A stretch of 64,000 nt of DNA from Blastomussa wellsi (taxonomy: Eukaryota; Cnidaria; Anthozoa; Scleractinia; Plerogyridae): assembly GCA_947652115.1 (NCBI GenBank), contig OX393568.1:23879463-23943462 (forward strand), in the 5' to 3' direction. A model generated the notes under the pieces. It did not search any database. It had not been told where the DNA came from and saw only the letters and a list, made by a program, of their open reading frames with translations. Made by a program: the position numbers and the translations under genes. Shown here in pieces: positions 47,468-59,060 of this stretch. The number at the start of each line of letters is the position of its first letter. The stretch's first letter is position 1.

Positions 47468-47997
47468 AAAAATTAAAATTGGAATACTTGCTTATGCAAT
47501 ATAAAGATACCAAAAGCATAAAAACCCTGTAGGCCATATATATAGCCACAAACAAAGCCAATATGCCGATACACAAAGGATGTGACCGTGAGATATGATC
47601 CATACAAGGCTACTAGAGAAAAAGTTTCTCGCTCAGTGCCAATTAATATTCCAAACTGAATGATCCCATTTTATATAGTGGCCCATTTAAGTAATAAAAA
47701 AGCCGACTTAACTCTGCACTAAAGTTTCCTGACAGCTGTGATTTTAAACTTCATAACAGTATGGTATTACGCCCCCTATACCCATGTTTGGGTATAGGGG
47801 TGCCGCTGGGGGTTTGAAACCCTCACCCTGTTTAGGACAAACATTATAACGTTAAACACCTTCTCTGTTTAGGACAAACGATAACGTTTTTTATACTTTT
47901 GCCCCAATATTTATAGTCCTGAAAATGATGTAATGTTGACTAGATCCCTGACCGGCAAAATAAACACTGCTGCTATACAACAACAAAGACATACTCG

Positions 47998-48940
47998 TTG
48001 GAGACAGGCCCAACGACAGGTAAAATAATGTCATATCAGGATTTCTTGAGCAATTACCCCTATAAAAAGACTAACTTTCTTCAGTATTATCAAGTCATTA
48101 GTGCCATCCTGAAACACCTGTTAGCTAAGGCAAGAAATGAGACACCAGTTAAAAAGGAACTTTTCTTTAATAACACCTTGACGAATCTATACAAATTGAC
48201 TTGATTAAAATTCGATCTAGTGAGTTTTATAAATTGCTTAACACCAAGTCACACACGGCTGAACACAAGGGACCCCAGAAATGGAACAACTACTTTTCAA
48301 CAAAGGAAGATATGTGGAATAAACGTTTCGCCTCCCTCAAAACCTTATGTAAAGAGCCCAAGCTAAAAGAATTCCAATTTAATTTTATGCACCGTATTAT
48401 AGTTACACGAAGAGAACTTTTTCGTTTTGGTATCCAACCATATGGTGAATGTATTTATTGTGGTGAAAAAGACTCTATCGACCATACCTTTACCGAATGC
48501 GATTTTGCTAAAAACTTTTCACAAGAGGTTACTAGTTGGTTAAGTGTAATAAATAGAACCAAATTTAATCCGTCCATGGGAGAGAGACTATTCGGTGTCA
48601 CTTCCGAACCACATGGGAAAAATACGACAAATAAATTTAACATCACGCTCCTTTTCATGAACTACTTTATTTATACGCACTAACAAACTACACGCTAGTT
48701 CAATCTTACTTGCAGATGTTGTCAACAAAATCTCACTTAAATACAGAATTGAACACTTGGAAGAATCAATAATACGAGATATAATAAGATGTCTCCTCTA
48801 TCGGTTGGTCCTTTAGTTTAGTTCTTTTTTATATGTGATCGTAAACACTTCGTTTATTATATACTTCTATAACTTTCTGTAAAATTTATGTAAACCTATG
48901 TAGTCAAATGTGCTGGAAAATAATAATAATCAAAAAAAAT
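47998..48940 (+). mobile_element. 5'-truncated non-LTR retrotransposon, reverse transcriptase C-terminus
   Basis: Two adjoining frames, shifted near 48200, read MSYQDFLSNYPYKKTNFLQ to LTNLYKL, then RSSEFYKLLNTKSH to CIYCGEKDSIDHTFTEC and beyond. The C-x2-C then H-x4-C motif after LKEFQFNFMHRIIVTRREL is the zinc-binding tail found C-terminal to LINE reverse transcriptases. Catalytic reverse transcriptase motifs are absent, so only the 3' end remains, as expected of a truncated LINE insertion. The 3' UTR ends near 48917-48940 in AATAATAATAATC then a run of A. The frame ends early at 48683. Confidence 0.75.
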
Positions 48941-48993
48941 TTATGCCATGCATGAGTTTTTGGAAATTATGTATGTCTGTATGCATAAATGTC

Positions 48994-50936
48994 TTAATGG
49001 TCATACACATAAGCTATTTGCAGTGTCCTTTCCATCCTCGTCCAAAAGATAGTTCCCGTTTTTCGATCGCATCGTTGAACCAACGAGTTGTGTGTGTAGA
49101 ACACGGCCCTGCAGTAATGATTACATCGAGGACAGACAGCCTTGGCTAGGTACCTGGGAATTCTGTCGGGGTCCTCATCTATGGCCCAGGTCCACGGACA
49201 TTTTGTAGTACCCTCCTTAGCGCCAGTTGCGAAGTTGATCCCGCCGTTGACTTGAGTGTTGTTGGAGCTATGCGCGGCGACGAGCTTGTTTTCCACGAAT
49301 ATGTAACGGTGACGAATTCGGTGCAGCTGTTGAGAGTCAGTGAACTTGTGTCTGCGCCTTGCCGAGCAACCGCTGGAGCCTGGGATCAACATTCCAATGA
49401 GGATGACCTTCAAAATTGCCAATAACTGAAATTTAAAAAACAGAAGACATTCATATGCTTTGATTGTTCAGCAAAAATGCCTTTGCCGCCACTACTCGAG
49501 CATTGTATGTAACAGGAACTTATAATTCAAAATAGGAGTACGATTACTAGTGCGAGGTTGCTCAAATGAAGGGCCCTAGTCAGCCACACCTTTGTTATTG
49601 ATACTAATTATTTTATTTTAAGTTATTATTGATTCAGTGGTCGGGAAATTGTTTATGTTAATCATAGGTGGAGGTAAAGTCTGCATACGAGCCTAGTGGT
49701 CTACCAGGCCAGAGCTTATCCCGGTTCCTGTAGCATGAAGCGACAGGGTATTTCTACTCCCCCCTGGATGGGATGGCAGTCCATCGCAGGGTTAACTTCC
49801 CAAGCATTATTTCTCCGGCACCCATTTATAAACCTGAGTGGAGGGAAGCACAGTGAGAGTAAAGCATCTTTCTCTAATCATAGAGCGACTGTAAAACAAA
49901 AAATAAGATACCCTGAAAATACTGACTGATATTGCCAATTTATATATCTAAATCGAATTTTGTCAAGTTAGCGTGGGGCCGGAGCTAATTGGAAAGGGAA
50001 AGTGTTTGAAGGAGGAACTAAATTAAATCAGTTTAGTTGGTGTTTAGGGTGTTATAGAAAGCAGTCTTGCGTTAAAAAACGTGGGCCTGATAACGCTAGA
50101 TCAAGCATTAAATTCGTCTTGAAGAAATTCGAATTTTTAAATTGTTATTTTACGCGTTTGTGACTGGTTTGCAAAGCTGAAAACAATTAGCGTTCGCTAA
50201 AATGTGCTTCATGTATATCAAGTTTCTTGTCACATGCTTGTGCAGCTGGCTCTCGCTCCTCTCTTAATTTGGCTTTTAGTTAGAAACGTCATTGAACACA
50301 GCGACTCACAACAGTTGAATTGTATACTGTCAGACTACTGTATAGCAATTATTCAAACTGCTCATTTAACAACGAAAAATAACTAACAAACGACTTATTC
50401 TCAGCAGGTTATGCTCTTAGTATGTTCTCAAGTTTGGTACATTTATAGAAACGTTTTCCATAAATTAGAGTAAAAGAGGGTGTAGAAAAAGTTGAAACTG
50501 TGTATCTCGCAAGGTATAGGATACTTATTTTTGACGACGAGAGATAAGAAATCATTTAGTCAGTACCAGTATAAACTTTTAGGCGAAAACGTTATTTAAG
50601 CAATATACCACAAGTTACTATGGTTTATAGGCTGATAAACCACGCGGGATGTTGGTAGAACACGAGAAGAATTTGTAAATCACAAGCCACAGGCGAGTGA
50701 TTTACAAATTCTTTGAGTGTTCTACCAACATCCCAAGTGGTTTATCAGCCTATAAACCATAGTAAATAGTGGTCTATTGCTTTTATATAATAATTCGGAA
50801 AATGTGCGATTTTTCCATGAGTGTACTAGCACAATAAACCATAGCTGATTGACCAATCATAGCACGCGCATTGATTTGGTTATCATATAAAAATATTGGC
50901 TACATCTAAACGTGACAAGACACTCACCTTAGCCAT
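48994..50936 (-). CDS. IL-17-like secreted cytokine, copy A (two exons)
   Basis: Exon 1 codes only Met-Ala-Lys (50936-50928) and is followed by a consensus donor (AAG then GTGAGT); exon 2 is 49425-48994 after acceptor TTTCAG. The intron is 1,502 bases, phase 0. The joined protein is 146 residues. The signal peptide runs to about residue 22 (MAKLLAILKVILIGMLIPG). The mature part has Cys 23, 79, 101, 104, 108 and 122. CPWTWAIDEDPDRIPRYLA followed by C-x2-C-x3-C matches the IL-17 cystine-knot signature (PW, Asp, Arg-x-Pro, Ala-x-Cys). It lacks the terminal Cys-x-Cys of vertebrate IL-17, ending AYVYDH. One N-glycosylation site, NNT near 58. About 91 percent identical to copy B in the mature part. 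IL-17 ligands signal in innate immunity; the role here is inferred from the family. Confidence 0.75.
49667..49900 (-). mobile_element. SINE fragment inside the IL-17A intron
   Basis: On the plus strand it starts GGAGGTAAAGTCTGCATACG and includes CCCCCTGGATGGGATGGCAG, CATCGCAGGGTTA and CACCCATTTATAAACCTGAG. These are the complement of the body of the SINE at 55255. The tRNA-like head is missing. Confidence 0.8.
50598..50782. mobile_element. Foldback MITE in the IL-17A intron
   Basis: AAGCAATATACCAC and GTGGTCTATTGCTT bound arms that include ATGGTTTATAGGCTGATAAA, GATGTTGGTAGAACAC and AATTTGTAAATCAC with their complements on the right. It explains part of why this intron is longer than that of copy B. 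Confidence 0.85.
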
Positions 50937-51106
50937 TGCTTGGAATTGATCAAAAAATTTTTTTTCACTTTAGCCTGCTCTTCGGTCTAACAATTTACTC
51001 TTGGCGGTACGATGACTTTATCCCTTCTTGTTTTGCGTGGCCTTGTAGTTAACGTTTCTCTAACGAACTTACGCTTCGCGTTGTTCTGTCTTGCAGTTCG
51101 AAACTG

Positions 51107-51365
51107 TTTCTGCAGTGGACACATGTCGTCCATCGACTTATATACTGCATCTCATGGCCACAGATGGTTAATTCCAGTTAATATTCCACCTACATATTTG
51201 CTGCATGATTTTCTTTGAGGAGCCGATAAACTCAATATTGAGAAAGACCAAGTTAAGTTTGAAACGGAGTTCCATTCTGGTGACACATTGCTATTTCTGT
51301 GAATGAAACCACGTTAAAAGTTCCTCGCTGATCGCGGATGTTACCACGCCTTGTACTACGAAAGC
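51107..51365 (-). promoter_or_regulatory. Promoter region of IL-17A, shared with copy B
   Basis: TATATAAG at 51144-51137 (minus), then TCCACTGCAG about 25 bases downstream as a likely start point. GGTGGAATATTAA lies about 45 bases upstream of the TATA box, and GTGTCACCAGAATGGAACTC further up. The same elements in the same order lie upstream of copy B. A possible donor (GTAAGT, 51072-51067) suggests an optional 5' UTR intron. Confidence 0.6.
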
Positions 51366-53750
51366 ATGCTCTTTTTGCTAAATGTTCCGCTTTAGATTAT
51401 TAACTTTAAATTTATTTAAAATGGCGGATCTTTTAGATGGCAAAATGTTCTTTAAGCAGTCGGGGAAATATTACCAGACAAGGTTTGGAAATGATTTTTT
51501 AACTGATGTATGTTTTCCCGGTTTGTTGTTTAAGCCCCATCAGTACCGTGCGTTTAAAGGAATGCGGTACAGTTTGCACATACAGGTACCTTCATCCAAA
51601 CGTGGAAATGTATAATCGCCCCTTTTCTATTAATTTAATTTTAATGAAATATGGAACTTGCGTAACTTTTTGTAGGCTGTGAAAGGGAAATTTTGGACGA
51701 TTGTGTTTTACCGATGCATTGGAGTAGCCGAGAGTGATCCGTGAAGATGTACAAGATCATTCATCTTCTTGTGACAGTAGCTCATTTCATTAACATGAAG
51801 TTTAAAATACCAAAAATATTTGTTTTTCCAAACTCTTTGGCCCCCGGCCGAAAATTGCAGCCAATACAGATTTCCATCACCGGCGAGTTAATGTTACTCC
51901 CCCGGCCACTTTAAGTTCCATCACTTCAGTCCAGCTTCCCAGCGGAAGTATCTCTTGTGTGTTCAAACAAACAGGACAAACAACGAGAATCCACGTGTTC
52001 AGGCTGTCAGCGAGGCTGTTCACGTAAGAACGGTCCATGATTCTAACCGTCATCAACTTGACTATTACTAAACCGTAAACCATTGGTTGAATGTTATTTT
52101 AAAGTTCCTATTTCTTGAAGAATTTTTATCTTTAAGTTCATTACGAGTGGCTTACATCAACTGGGCGCGGGTAACATCGAACCGAGTGGCTCTGAAATGC
52201 TGATTAATAAAATATGCTGCATAGTTTGTAGCTTTTCATTTTTATTGACTGAAGTCGAGGATGTCCCCTGAGGTATCAAAATACAACAAAGATATTTTGA
52301 CAGTATTCAATTAAAGTTGTTCAATCGGATCGGACTAAAATTTTAACTCCTTTTCTTTTACTAATGTAGAAGAGGTTGGTACACCATGAATGCAAATTGT
52401 GCACGAGTCTTAGCCTAGCTATATGTGGAAAGACGCTTTTATCAAGGAAGGAAAGTCTACCGTAGTATATTTTGCAAGAAAAATAAGAATTGATAAATTT
52501 AGTGTACATTATTATCAATTATTTTCGCGCTACTTTAATTTCGCGAATTTGGAATGGAAACAGAGAACTCTAGAGAGCCACTTGCGATGGCAAATTTGAA
52601 GACTGTACTGAGGAAGTGTTGCAGGAACTAATTCAACAAGATGAGTCAGCTGACGAGGAACAAGGACATCCTTTGAACTGAAATTTGAGCCTTCCTACTC
52701 GTATGCATCCTCCCAACAGACGGAAAACTTAAAAAACAGTCTTTTATGAAGGTCATTAAATTTAGCGTCTTTAATTTTTCGCGGCATCTTTTCTTCGCAG
52801 GACTTTAATTTCGCGAAAATCGCGAAAATTTAAGACTCGCAATTAAGACTTAAGCTGTTAGTCTTCAAAGCTTAGAAATGATTTTAATATTCTTAACCGC
52901 GGCGCACATATTTTAAAATGTAAACTTAATATGCTCAGCTTATCAGTATTAAGTCAAACACAAGAACAGGTTCCATAATTTTCAAGATGAAATTAAAATT
53001 CTCGTTAAATGAGTGTGTGAGCTATTAAAACATTTTTTTAAAATAAAAATTACTGATAATATTGTGTATAGGGTTAACGCTATGTTGATAATGGTCATAA
53101 ATCCTCCGACGGCAGTTTTTTTTTTAGTTTCGCGGGTAGATATTTTCTAAAACTGTCAACTTTTTAGAGATAATTTTCGTTATTTCATAGTATATGAAAC
53201 ACGGCGTTTTCGAATATCAATTCATTTGACGCGTCTTTGGCGCAACGGCTTATAATTGCGTCATCCTTTTAAGGAGTGCTGAGTGGTTGGTCTAAAAGGC
53301 AATATTTTGCGACACTAAATGAAAACATGACTTCGCAAAACTAAACCATACACTTGATTGCTCTTGTTCAAGGAAGCGAAAAGAAGCCTAATATGTTAGA
53401 TTACGTACATTCATTCCACCGACTATGGTTATATTTTCATTTAATTTCAACACTACGCCGGTTCAATTTTCCCCATCAAAGCTTCTCCACAGCACATCCG
53501 TTCACATTCAGTTATTTCGAAGACTAGTAAATCCACTTTCTTGCGAAACATGATTATCAAATGGTTCAAGATAATACAATACCGCAATGATATACGGTAG
53601 ACACATGTTAATAAAGAACTGCAGGTTTACTTAAATACGAATTTAATAATTATAATGACTTTGTTTTTTTTATAGATAAAAAAAATTGTTGCGAAAGCAA
53701 ATGGTGGCCCCGATATCGTTTTTATTGTTTACTGACTCATAAACAAACGC
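51366..53750. other. Non-coding with a repeat remnant
   Basis: No gene is supported. Frames at 51382-51615 and 51877-52083 (minus) are unrecognised. TTTAATTTCGCGAA occurs at 52534 and again at 52803 around a short frame with EEVLQELIQQDESADEEQG, probably a decayed element. Confidence 0.4.
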
Positions 53751-54085
53751 CAGTTGCTCGCCATGCTTCTCTGGATCGTTCGCCGAGATTTTGCTCGAGG
53801 AGAAAAGTTCCAATCTCAGAACAAACTGTAAAATCGTTCGGCATATTCGCAAGAAACTCATCAGAGCACAACTTTATTTTTGGCACAGAACGCTCGACAG
53901 CTAGCGTTGCTGGAAAAGTTCACAATATTTCCGACGGGTTTGAGTGATGATGAGAGTATTTCCAATTGGGTTTTCCGGCAGATATGCCGAACGATTTGTC
54001 CTAGATATTGCGCTGTGACTAGAACCTTTCTCTTCGAGAAAAACCTCGGCGAACGGCCAAGAAAAAAAACATGGCGTGCAACTGG
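53751..54085. mobile_element. Foldback MITE
   Basis: The left arm (CAGTTGCTCGCCATGCTT, CGTTCGCCGAGATTTTGCTC, AAATCGTTCGGCATATTCGC) is complemented by the right arm (GCAGATATGCCGAACGATTT, CTCGGCGAACGG, CATGGCGTGCAACTGG). Arms are about 110 bases with moderate divergence. Confidence 0.75.
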
Positions 54086-54515
54086 TCTGTGTGCACCATT
54101 TGCGTAGATGATGATGATATTTAACGACGGTAAAAACACTTTACAGTTAAAACTGATAAACTAGTGGCCCTCATACGAACACGCGAAAACGATTCCCAGT
54201 CTCCGATTGGACACACAAAAAATGTTTTGAGACCCCAATCAGAAGCTAGAACACCTCCAATATTTGGAACTGGGAACTGTTCGCTAAAAGTGTCCCAAGG
54301 GATCCCCATTTCGTCCTTTCTCTTCTTCGCCGATTTTTTCGCCCGCCACTTTCCCTCACCCCCACTAACTGCCCGTAGGTGCGCAATTAGCATCCCTTTC
54401 CTATTGTTAGGTTCGCTTTATATATATGCGTCATATGCATGCATTGAGGGGTTGCTACTTTTGCGGCACCGAAATGCCTATCGCAAATATGTGGCTAATA
54501 AAACTTTTCGAAATA

Positions 54516-54614
54516 ATGATGATGGCGATGATGATGGCGATGATGATGATGATGATGATGACTATGATAGCGATGACGAGGATGACGACAATGCTGTTGC
54601 TGTTGATGATGACT
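54516..54614. repeat. (GAT)n microsatellite
   Basis: Imperfect GATGATGGC and GAT units, about 100 bases. The Asp-rich open frame across it is a by-product of the repeat. Confidence 0.85.
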
Positions 54615-55117
54615 AAAACTTCTAGAAATAAATAAACCTTTTATTAGTTTTATACATAAAGAAAAATAATTTATGTTACATAAGACCGGAATAATTAATA
54701 TCGCCTGTTGAAAGATTAATCTAAAACTAGTATCTTATTATTCTTTTACGGCGCGATGAAACTTGCGTCCTACGTCTCTAAATAACAAGTCGAGTCACGG
54801 AACCTCTGAGGTCGCTACTTTTCGGGACCTTCGTTACTTAGGAGATCTGTGTTCCGTGGCGGAGGGGGTTTACTCCCATATTAAAGAGACAAGGGGTGCC
54901 ATCGTCTCGCTAGGGGTGTCAATTTTGGATGTTTGGTCTCGCTTAGGTTGTTCCGGTGGGTCAAAGACACCAATATTTTTCTCCGTAAAGGTCTCGTTTA
55001 GAGTTGCACACCAATAAATACAAATATATAATAAAATATTAATTCTATTAAGGGCTCAATAAAAGTCAACAAAAGTTTTAGCCACCTTAAGATTGGCCTC
55101 ATTACTAACTTTAGCCG

Positions 55118-55134
55118 AGGGGGGGGGGGGGGGG
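55118..55134. repeat. Poly-G run
   Basis: About 16 consecutive G, followed by AAGGGGAGGGG. A candidate quadruplex-forming or mutation-prone site. Confidence 0.9.
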
Positions 55135-55254
55135 AAGGGGAGGGGTTTATTCAAAATTTGCGAAGAGCATCGCGATTGTTTAGGGAGTCCTCCGGGCCTC
55201 TATTTTTGTTATTTGGTAACAATCTTGAAATTACGTCAAGAGTACCCTTCACGT

Positions 55255-55550
55255 GGGATGCGCGATCGCCTAATGGTTAGTGCGCTGGACTCCGGATCTA
55301 ACGGTCCGAGTTCGAGCCTCGGCCGGGGGACTGCGTTGCGTTCTTGGGCAAGACACTCTGATAGTGCCCCTCTTCACCCAGGTGTATAAATGGATACCAG
55401 CGAATTTAATGCTGGAGGGGGCAATCCTGCGATGAACTAGCATCCCATCCAGGGGTAGAAGAAAATACTCTCTGTCTCTTCATGCTAAGCTTCATGATAA
55501 GCTTCGGCGGTATGCGCCACTGGGCTCGACGCAGACTTTACCTTTTTGTA
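55255..55550 (+). mobile_element. tRNA-derived SINE, copy 2 (full length)
   Basis: Head with A box TCGCCTAATGG and B box GAGTTCGAGCCTC, then a body with CCCAGGTGTATAAATGGATA, GCATCCCATCCAGG and CGACGCAGACTTTACC at the end. The best-preserved of three copies in the window, and it lies just beyond the 3' end of IL-17B. Confidence 0.85.
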
Positions 55551-55639
55551 TCTTACCCCGCGGAAAGCTAACGTGAAGGCGCTCTTATATAGTTCTCCTC
55601 CATAACAATAAAATGACGAGTGCATGGACACTTAGTTTC

Positions 55640-56921
55640 TCAATAGTCATACACATAAGCTATTTGCAGTGTCCTTTCCATCCTCGTCCAAAAGAGAGTC
55701 CCTGTTTTTCGATCGCATCGTTGAACCAACGAGTTATGTGTGTAGAACACGGCCCTGCAGTAATGATTACATCGAGGACAGACAGCCTTGGCTAGGTACC
55801 TGGGAATTCTGTCGGTGTCCTCATCTATAGCCCAGGTCCACGGACATTTTGTAGTACCCTCCTTTGCGCCATTAACAAAGTTGATTCTACCGTTGACTTG
55901 AGTGTTGTTGGAGCTATGCGCGGCGACGAGCTTGTTTTCCACGAATATGTAACGGTGACGAACCCGGTGCAGCAGCTGAGAGTCAGTGAATGTTTTTCTC
56001 CGCCTTGTCGAGCAACCGCTAGAGCCGGGAAGCGACTTCACCATAATAAGGAGAACCATCAATATTGCCAATAACTAAAATTTAAGGAGCATTACTAATT
56101 AATTAATTAATTTAAAAATATATAAATTAAACACGAACGTTGCCGTGATGACGGTATGTGTGTTAACTGAAAGCGGTATGCAACGTACCTAAGGGACGGA
56201 CCATTATTTTCTGAGGGGGAGATGAGTTTTGGTAATTACTGAAAACAATTCCTACACAGGAGAAAGTGCCAAAAAATGTTGTGCAAAGCGAGTCGCGCAA
56301 AAGAAACACATGCAGGAAATGAGAAGAAACATCCCGCACAACCTGACGGTTAAAAGTGTAAAACAAAATATTGCTCAGAAAAATTGCCCATCCCCTTCCC
56401 CCTTCCCCGCCTAGTTGAACGTGGTTTCTGAACATTAATTTCGCATGTAATTTCATCTCGTCAAAAAAGCACAGCGGATAAATATACTTTCATTTTTTTG
56501 CTGTTTGCTAATGTCGTAAACTAAAGTATTTTTTACAGTATTCTGTCATATTAGCGACGAGTTCAAGCTATCGACTAGATCTCGATTATTCGGTAAATTC
56601 CGGAAAAAAACTTTAAGGCACAGCAGTACCGGTATGAGGAGAAAGAGAGAAGCGAGTATTATACTTTAGAGTTATCCGACTTGGTTCATCAGTTTAAAAC
56701 AAGCATTTCAGACTTAATTTAAATGCCATTAAACTTTCTTCACGCAGCAAAGTCTTGCCCGTGAAATCATTTTTTTCAAAACAAATTCTATTATGCCAAC
56801 AAATTATAGCCGAAATTCTAATTAACCAGCCTGTAACTTTGCATGTTTGATTCCGGAGCTTTTCCAATTATCTCACCCTGTGTACTCATTAAGAAGCCGA
56901 AACAATTTTTACCTTGTTCAT
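55640..56921 (-). CDS. IL-17-like secreted cytokine, copy B (two exons)
   Basis: Exon 1 codes only Met-Asn-Lys (56921-56913), followed by a GTAAAA donor; exon 2 is 56074-55640 after acceptor TTTTAG. The intron is 838 bases, phase 0, at the same position as in copy A. The 147-residue protein has a signal peptide (MNKLLAILMVLLIMVKSLPG) and the same six mature cysteines as copy A, with CPWTWAIDEDTDRIPRYLA and the same NNT glycosylation site. It ends AYVYDY without the vertebrate Cys-x-Cys. It differs from A at about 11 mature positions, mostly in the N-terminal third, while the signal peptide is much more diverged. The conserved exon structure plus shared upstream DNA show a tandem duplication of a whole gene. 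Confidence 0.75.
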
Positions 56922-57018
56922 CGCACGGACTTGAAGAGTTTTCAGCCACTTATTCAGTTTCCCTTTTTTCGGGACGATCAACCCCTTTTGAGCAGTTGTT
57001 CTTCTTTCTTCTAAGACT

Positions 57019-57300
57019 CTCTTGCAGTGGAGACAACTCGACCACTGACTTAAATACATTTCGTGGTCTCAGTATTTAGAATTGTCAGCTTATTTCCAGT
57101 TATTAATATTCCACCCACACTTTTCTCTTTTAGGAACTTAGAAATAAACTCAATATTTAGAAAAAATATAAAGTTATAAAGAGAGTTCCATTCTAGTGAC
57201 ACGGTCTTCTATTTTCGTAAACGAAGCCTCGGTGAATTTTCCACAATCACAGAGGATAATGCCACGCCTTGTTTAGTGAACGCATGGTCATTTCGTTGAT
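57019..57300 (-). promoter_or_regulatory. Promoter region of IL-17B, shared with copy A
   Basis: TATTTAAG at 57056-57049 (minus), CTCCACTGCA about 20 bases downstream, GGTGGAATATTAA upstream, then GTGTCACTAGAATGGAACTC and a CAAGGCGTGGCATTATCC block like CAAGGCGTGGTAACATCC of copy A. The 5' UTR to the ATG at 56921 would be about 100 bases. Confidence 0.6.
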
Positions 57301-58861
57301 GTCCGTTTGCCGTAATTGACTAACATATCATTAGGGCGAATAACAAGGTGGGAAGTGAATTGCAGCTAAGGACAATGTCACTACATTGCAGTTAGTTTTG
57401 TTTTGTTTTCTCGGTTTGTTCGATTTTGATCAAGCAAAAAACAAGCAAAGATTTTCAGGTCTGGAATGACACTATTCGTGTCTATGGATGCTATTAATAT
57501 CTCGTGTGTTTAAAAGAATGCGGTAATTGCGCGCTAGATAACCGTCATCCATCCGTGCAAATCAGCTGGTGAACGCACCAGTCCGTAAATGGACCTTAAA
57601 TGAAGAGCTCAACATCAATAACTCAAGTATATGGTTATTGTGGGCAATTTAAAAGGATAATGAATTTTGTCACATTGTTTCTTACTAATGCGAGGAGTTA
57701 TTCTCTCATTCTGAAGAGATTACTGATTGAAGACGATTTCAGAAAGACATTGTTTTCCATTTTTCTTTTTAATACAATTTTGTGTTCAAAAATTTCGAGT
57801 TCGGCTGCAAGGCCGGTTTAAAAATAACCCAAAAGCATGCAAAATCTAGATATTATGATGTCGTCACGTTAACGGAATTTAATATTCCTTAATTACTTTT
57901 AAACTGTAATTCACGGTCCGTACAAGCCAATGATCTGTTACGGTTTAAATTTAAACTTAAGTTTGTGCATGGTTAAAATTCAATAAGCTTCTGTCATTGA
58001 AACTTCCGAAGGAAAATTAATGTTCTTTTTAGTTTAAATAAATAACGATATTACAAAGATGCACTTTATAAGAAATATCTACAATGCAATGAGTGACGAA
58101 AGTGTTGACACATTGTAATTGTAAGCCCCATTCATTTTCTTTAAGGCCCCTCAGAAGCTTTGTTTTTCAAACCGAAATATCGGGCAAATATATTGTACTT
58201 GTTTAATGTGATTTCATTTCTGTTTTAATTTCTTCTCTTCGCCGTGGTTTTGCACATTTTACCCGCGTTTTCCCCTCTTTTAAACCCCCCTGCTCCCTAT
58301 AGCTATCAGCGTTTCAGTTTGTTTCTTGGAGTCCTTCGCTGGACGAACTCATCATCAATCATAAGCAACATTGGATGGAGCGAAGGGGGTATTTTTGCGG
58401 AGTGAAATGAACCAGAAAAAAGAGTGATAAATATGTCCTAAATTTCAAATCAATGTGTCAACTACTTTTATCTAACATTGCAGACTATATGAACAGGCAT
58501 TTAGTTTGTTTGCAAAATCAAATTACGCATAACGTGAGATAAAGATTAAGGTACAACACTGTTGCCTGTTGATATCTGCTATTGTGCTCACGTATTCATA
58601 AAACAAAGCCATTCATTTTTACGCCACAAACACGGTCTATTATTATTATTATTATTATTTAGCTAACCTATTCATTTAACACGGCAACTTGTACTTCTTA
58701 CACTTGTTTCTTTCTTGAAAGAGGACTAAGAACGTAATCACTGGAGCAATATTTCGCGTCACTAAAGTGACAGCACGACATGGAAAACTAAACACACTTA
58801 GCCTATGCATCTACCATTGTTCTTGCCCATTACTAGCTTACTAGCTTTAAACTTTTTCACG
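57301..58861. other. No recognised gene
   Basis: AT-rich. A short (ATT)n run lies at 58640-58663. The frame at 57600-57821 has no recognisable features. Confidence 0.4.
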
Positions 58862-59060
58862 ACAAGACGCTTGAAGTCTAAAAATAGAATGCAAATTATT
58901 GGACCGCGAGACTCGAAAAACATAGCATGTTTTGGTGTTCTGACGAAAGAAAAAGAGGGAATGTGGGTGAAGTTTTCGTTTCAAAAGTGTTTTAGGAACG
59001 TCAGCTTTCACGTTTGAAGAAATCTTGAAAATCGTCCGTAATTTCGGTTTGTTTCTCTGA
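58862..59060 (+). repeat. Dispersed repeat family D, copy 1
   Basis: AGAATGCAAATTATTGGACC, AAGTTTTCGTTTCAAA, GTTTTAGGA, then TTCGGTTTGTTT. The same order is seen at 60870-61045 and, inverted, at 63785-63900. Confidence 0.75.

Noticed and set aside
52524..52830. Short acidic frame between TTTAATTTCGCGAA repeats as a gene
   Set aside because: The frame is short, broken by stops and bounded by repeat motifs; better read as a decayed mobile element.
54164..54635. 150-codon frame ending in an Asp-rich tail
   Set aside because: The tail is a (GAT)n microsatellite and the rest has no recognisable domain; the other strand is equally open.
55257..55330. Possible functional tRNA gene
   Set aside because: A and B boxes are present, but the sequence continues into a SINE body shared with two other copies; it is the tRNA-derived head of the SINE.
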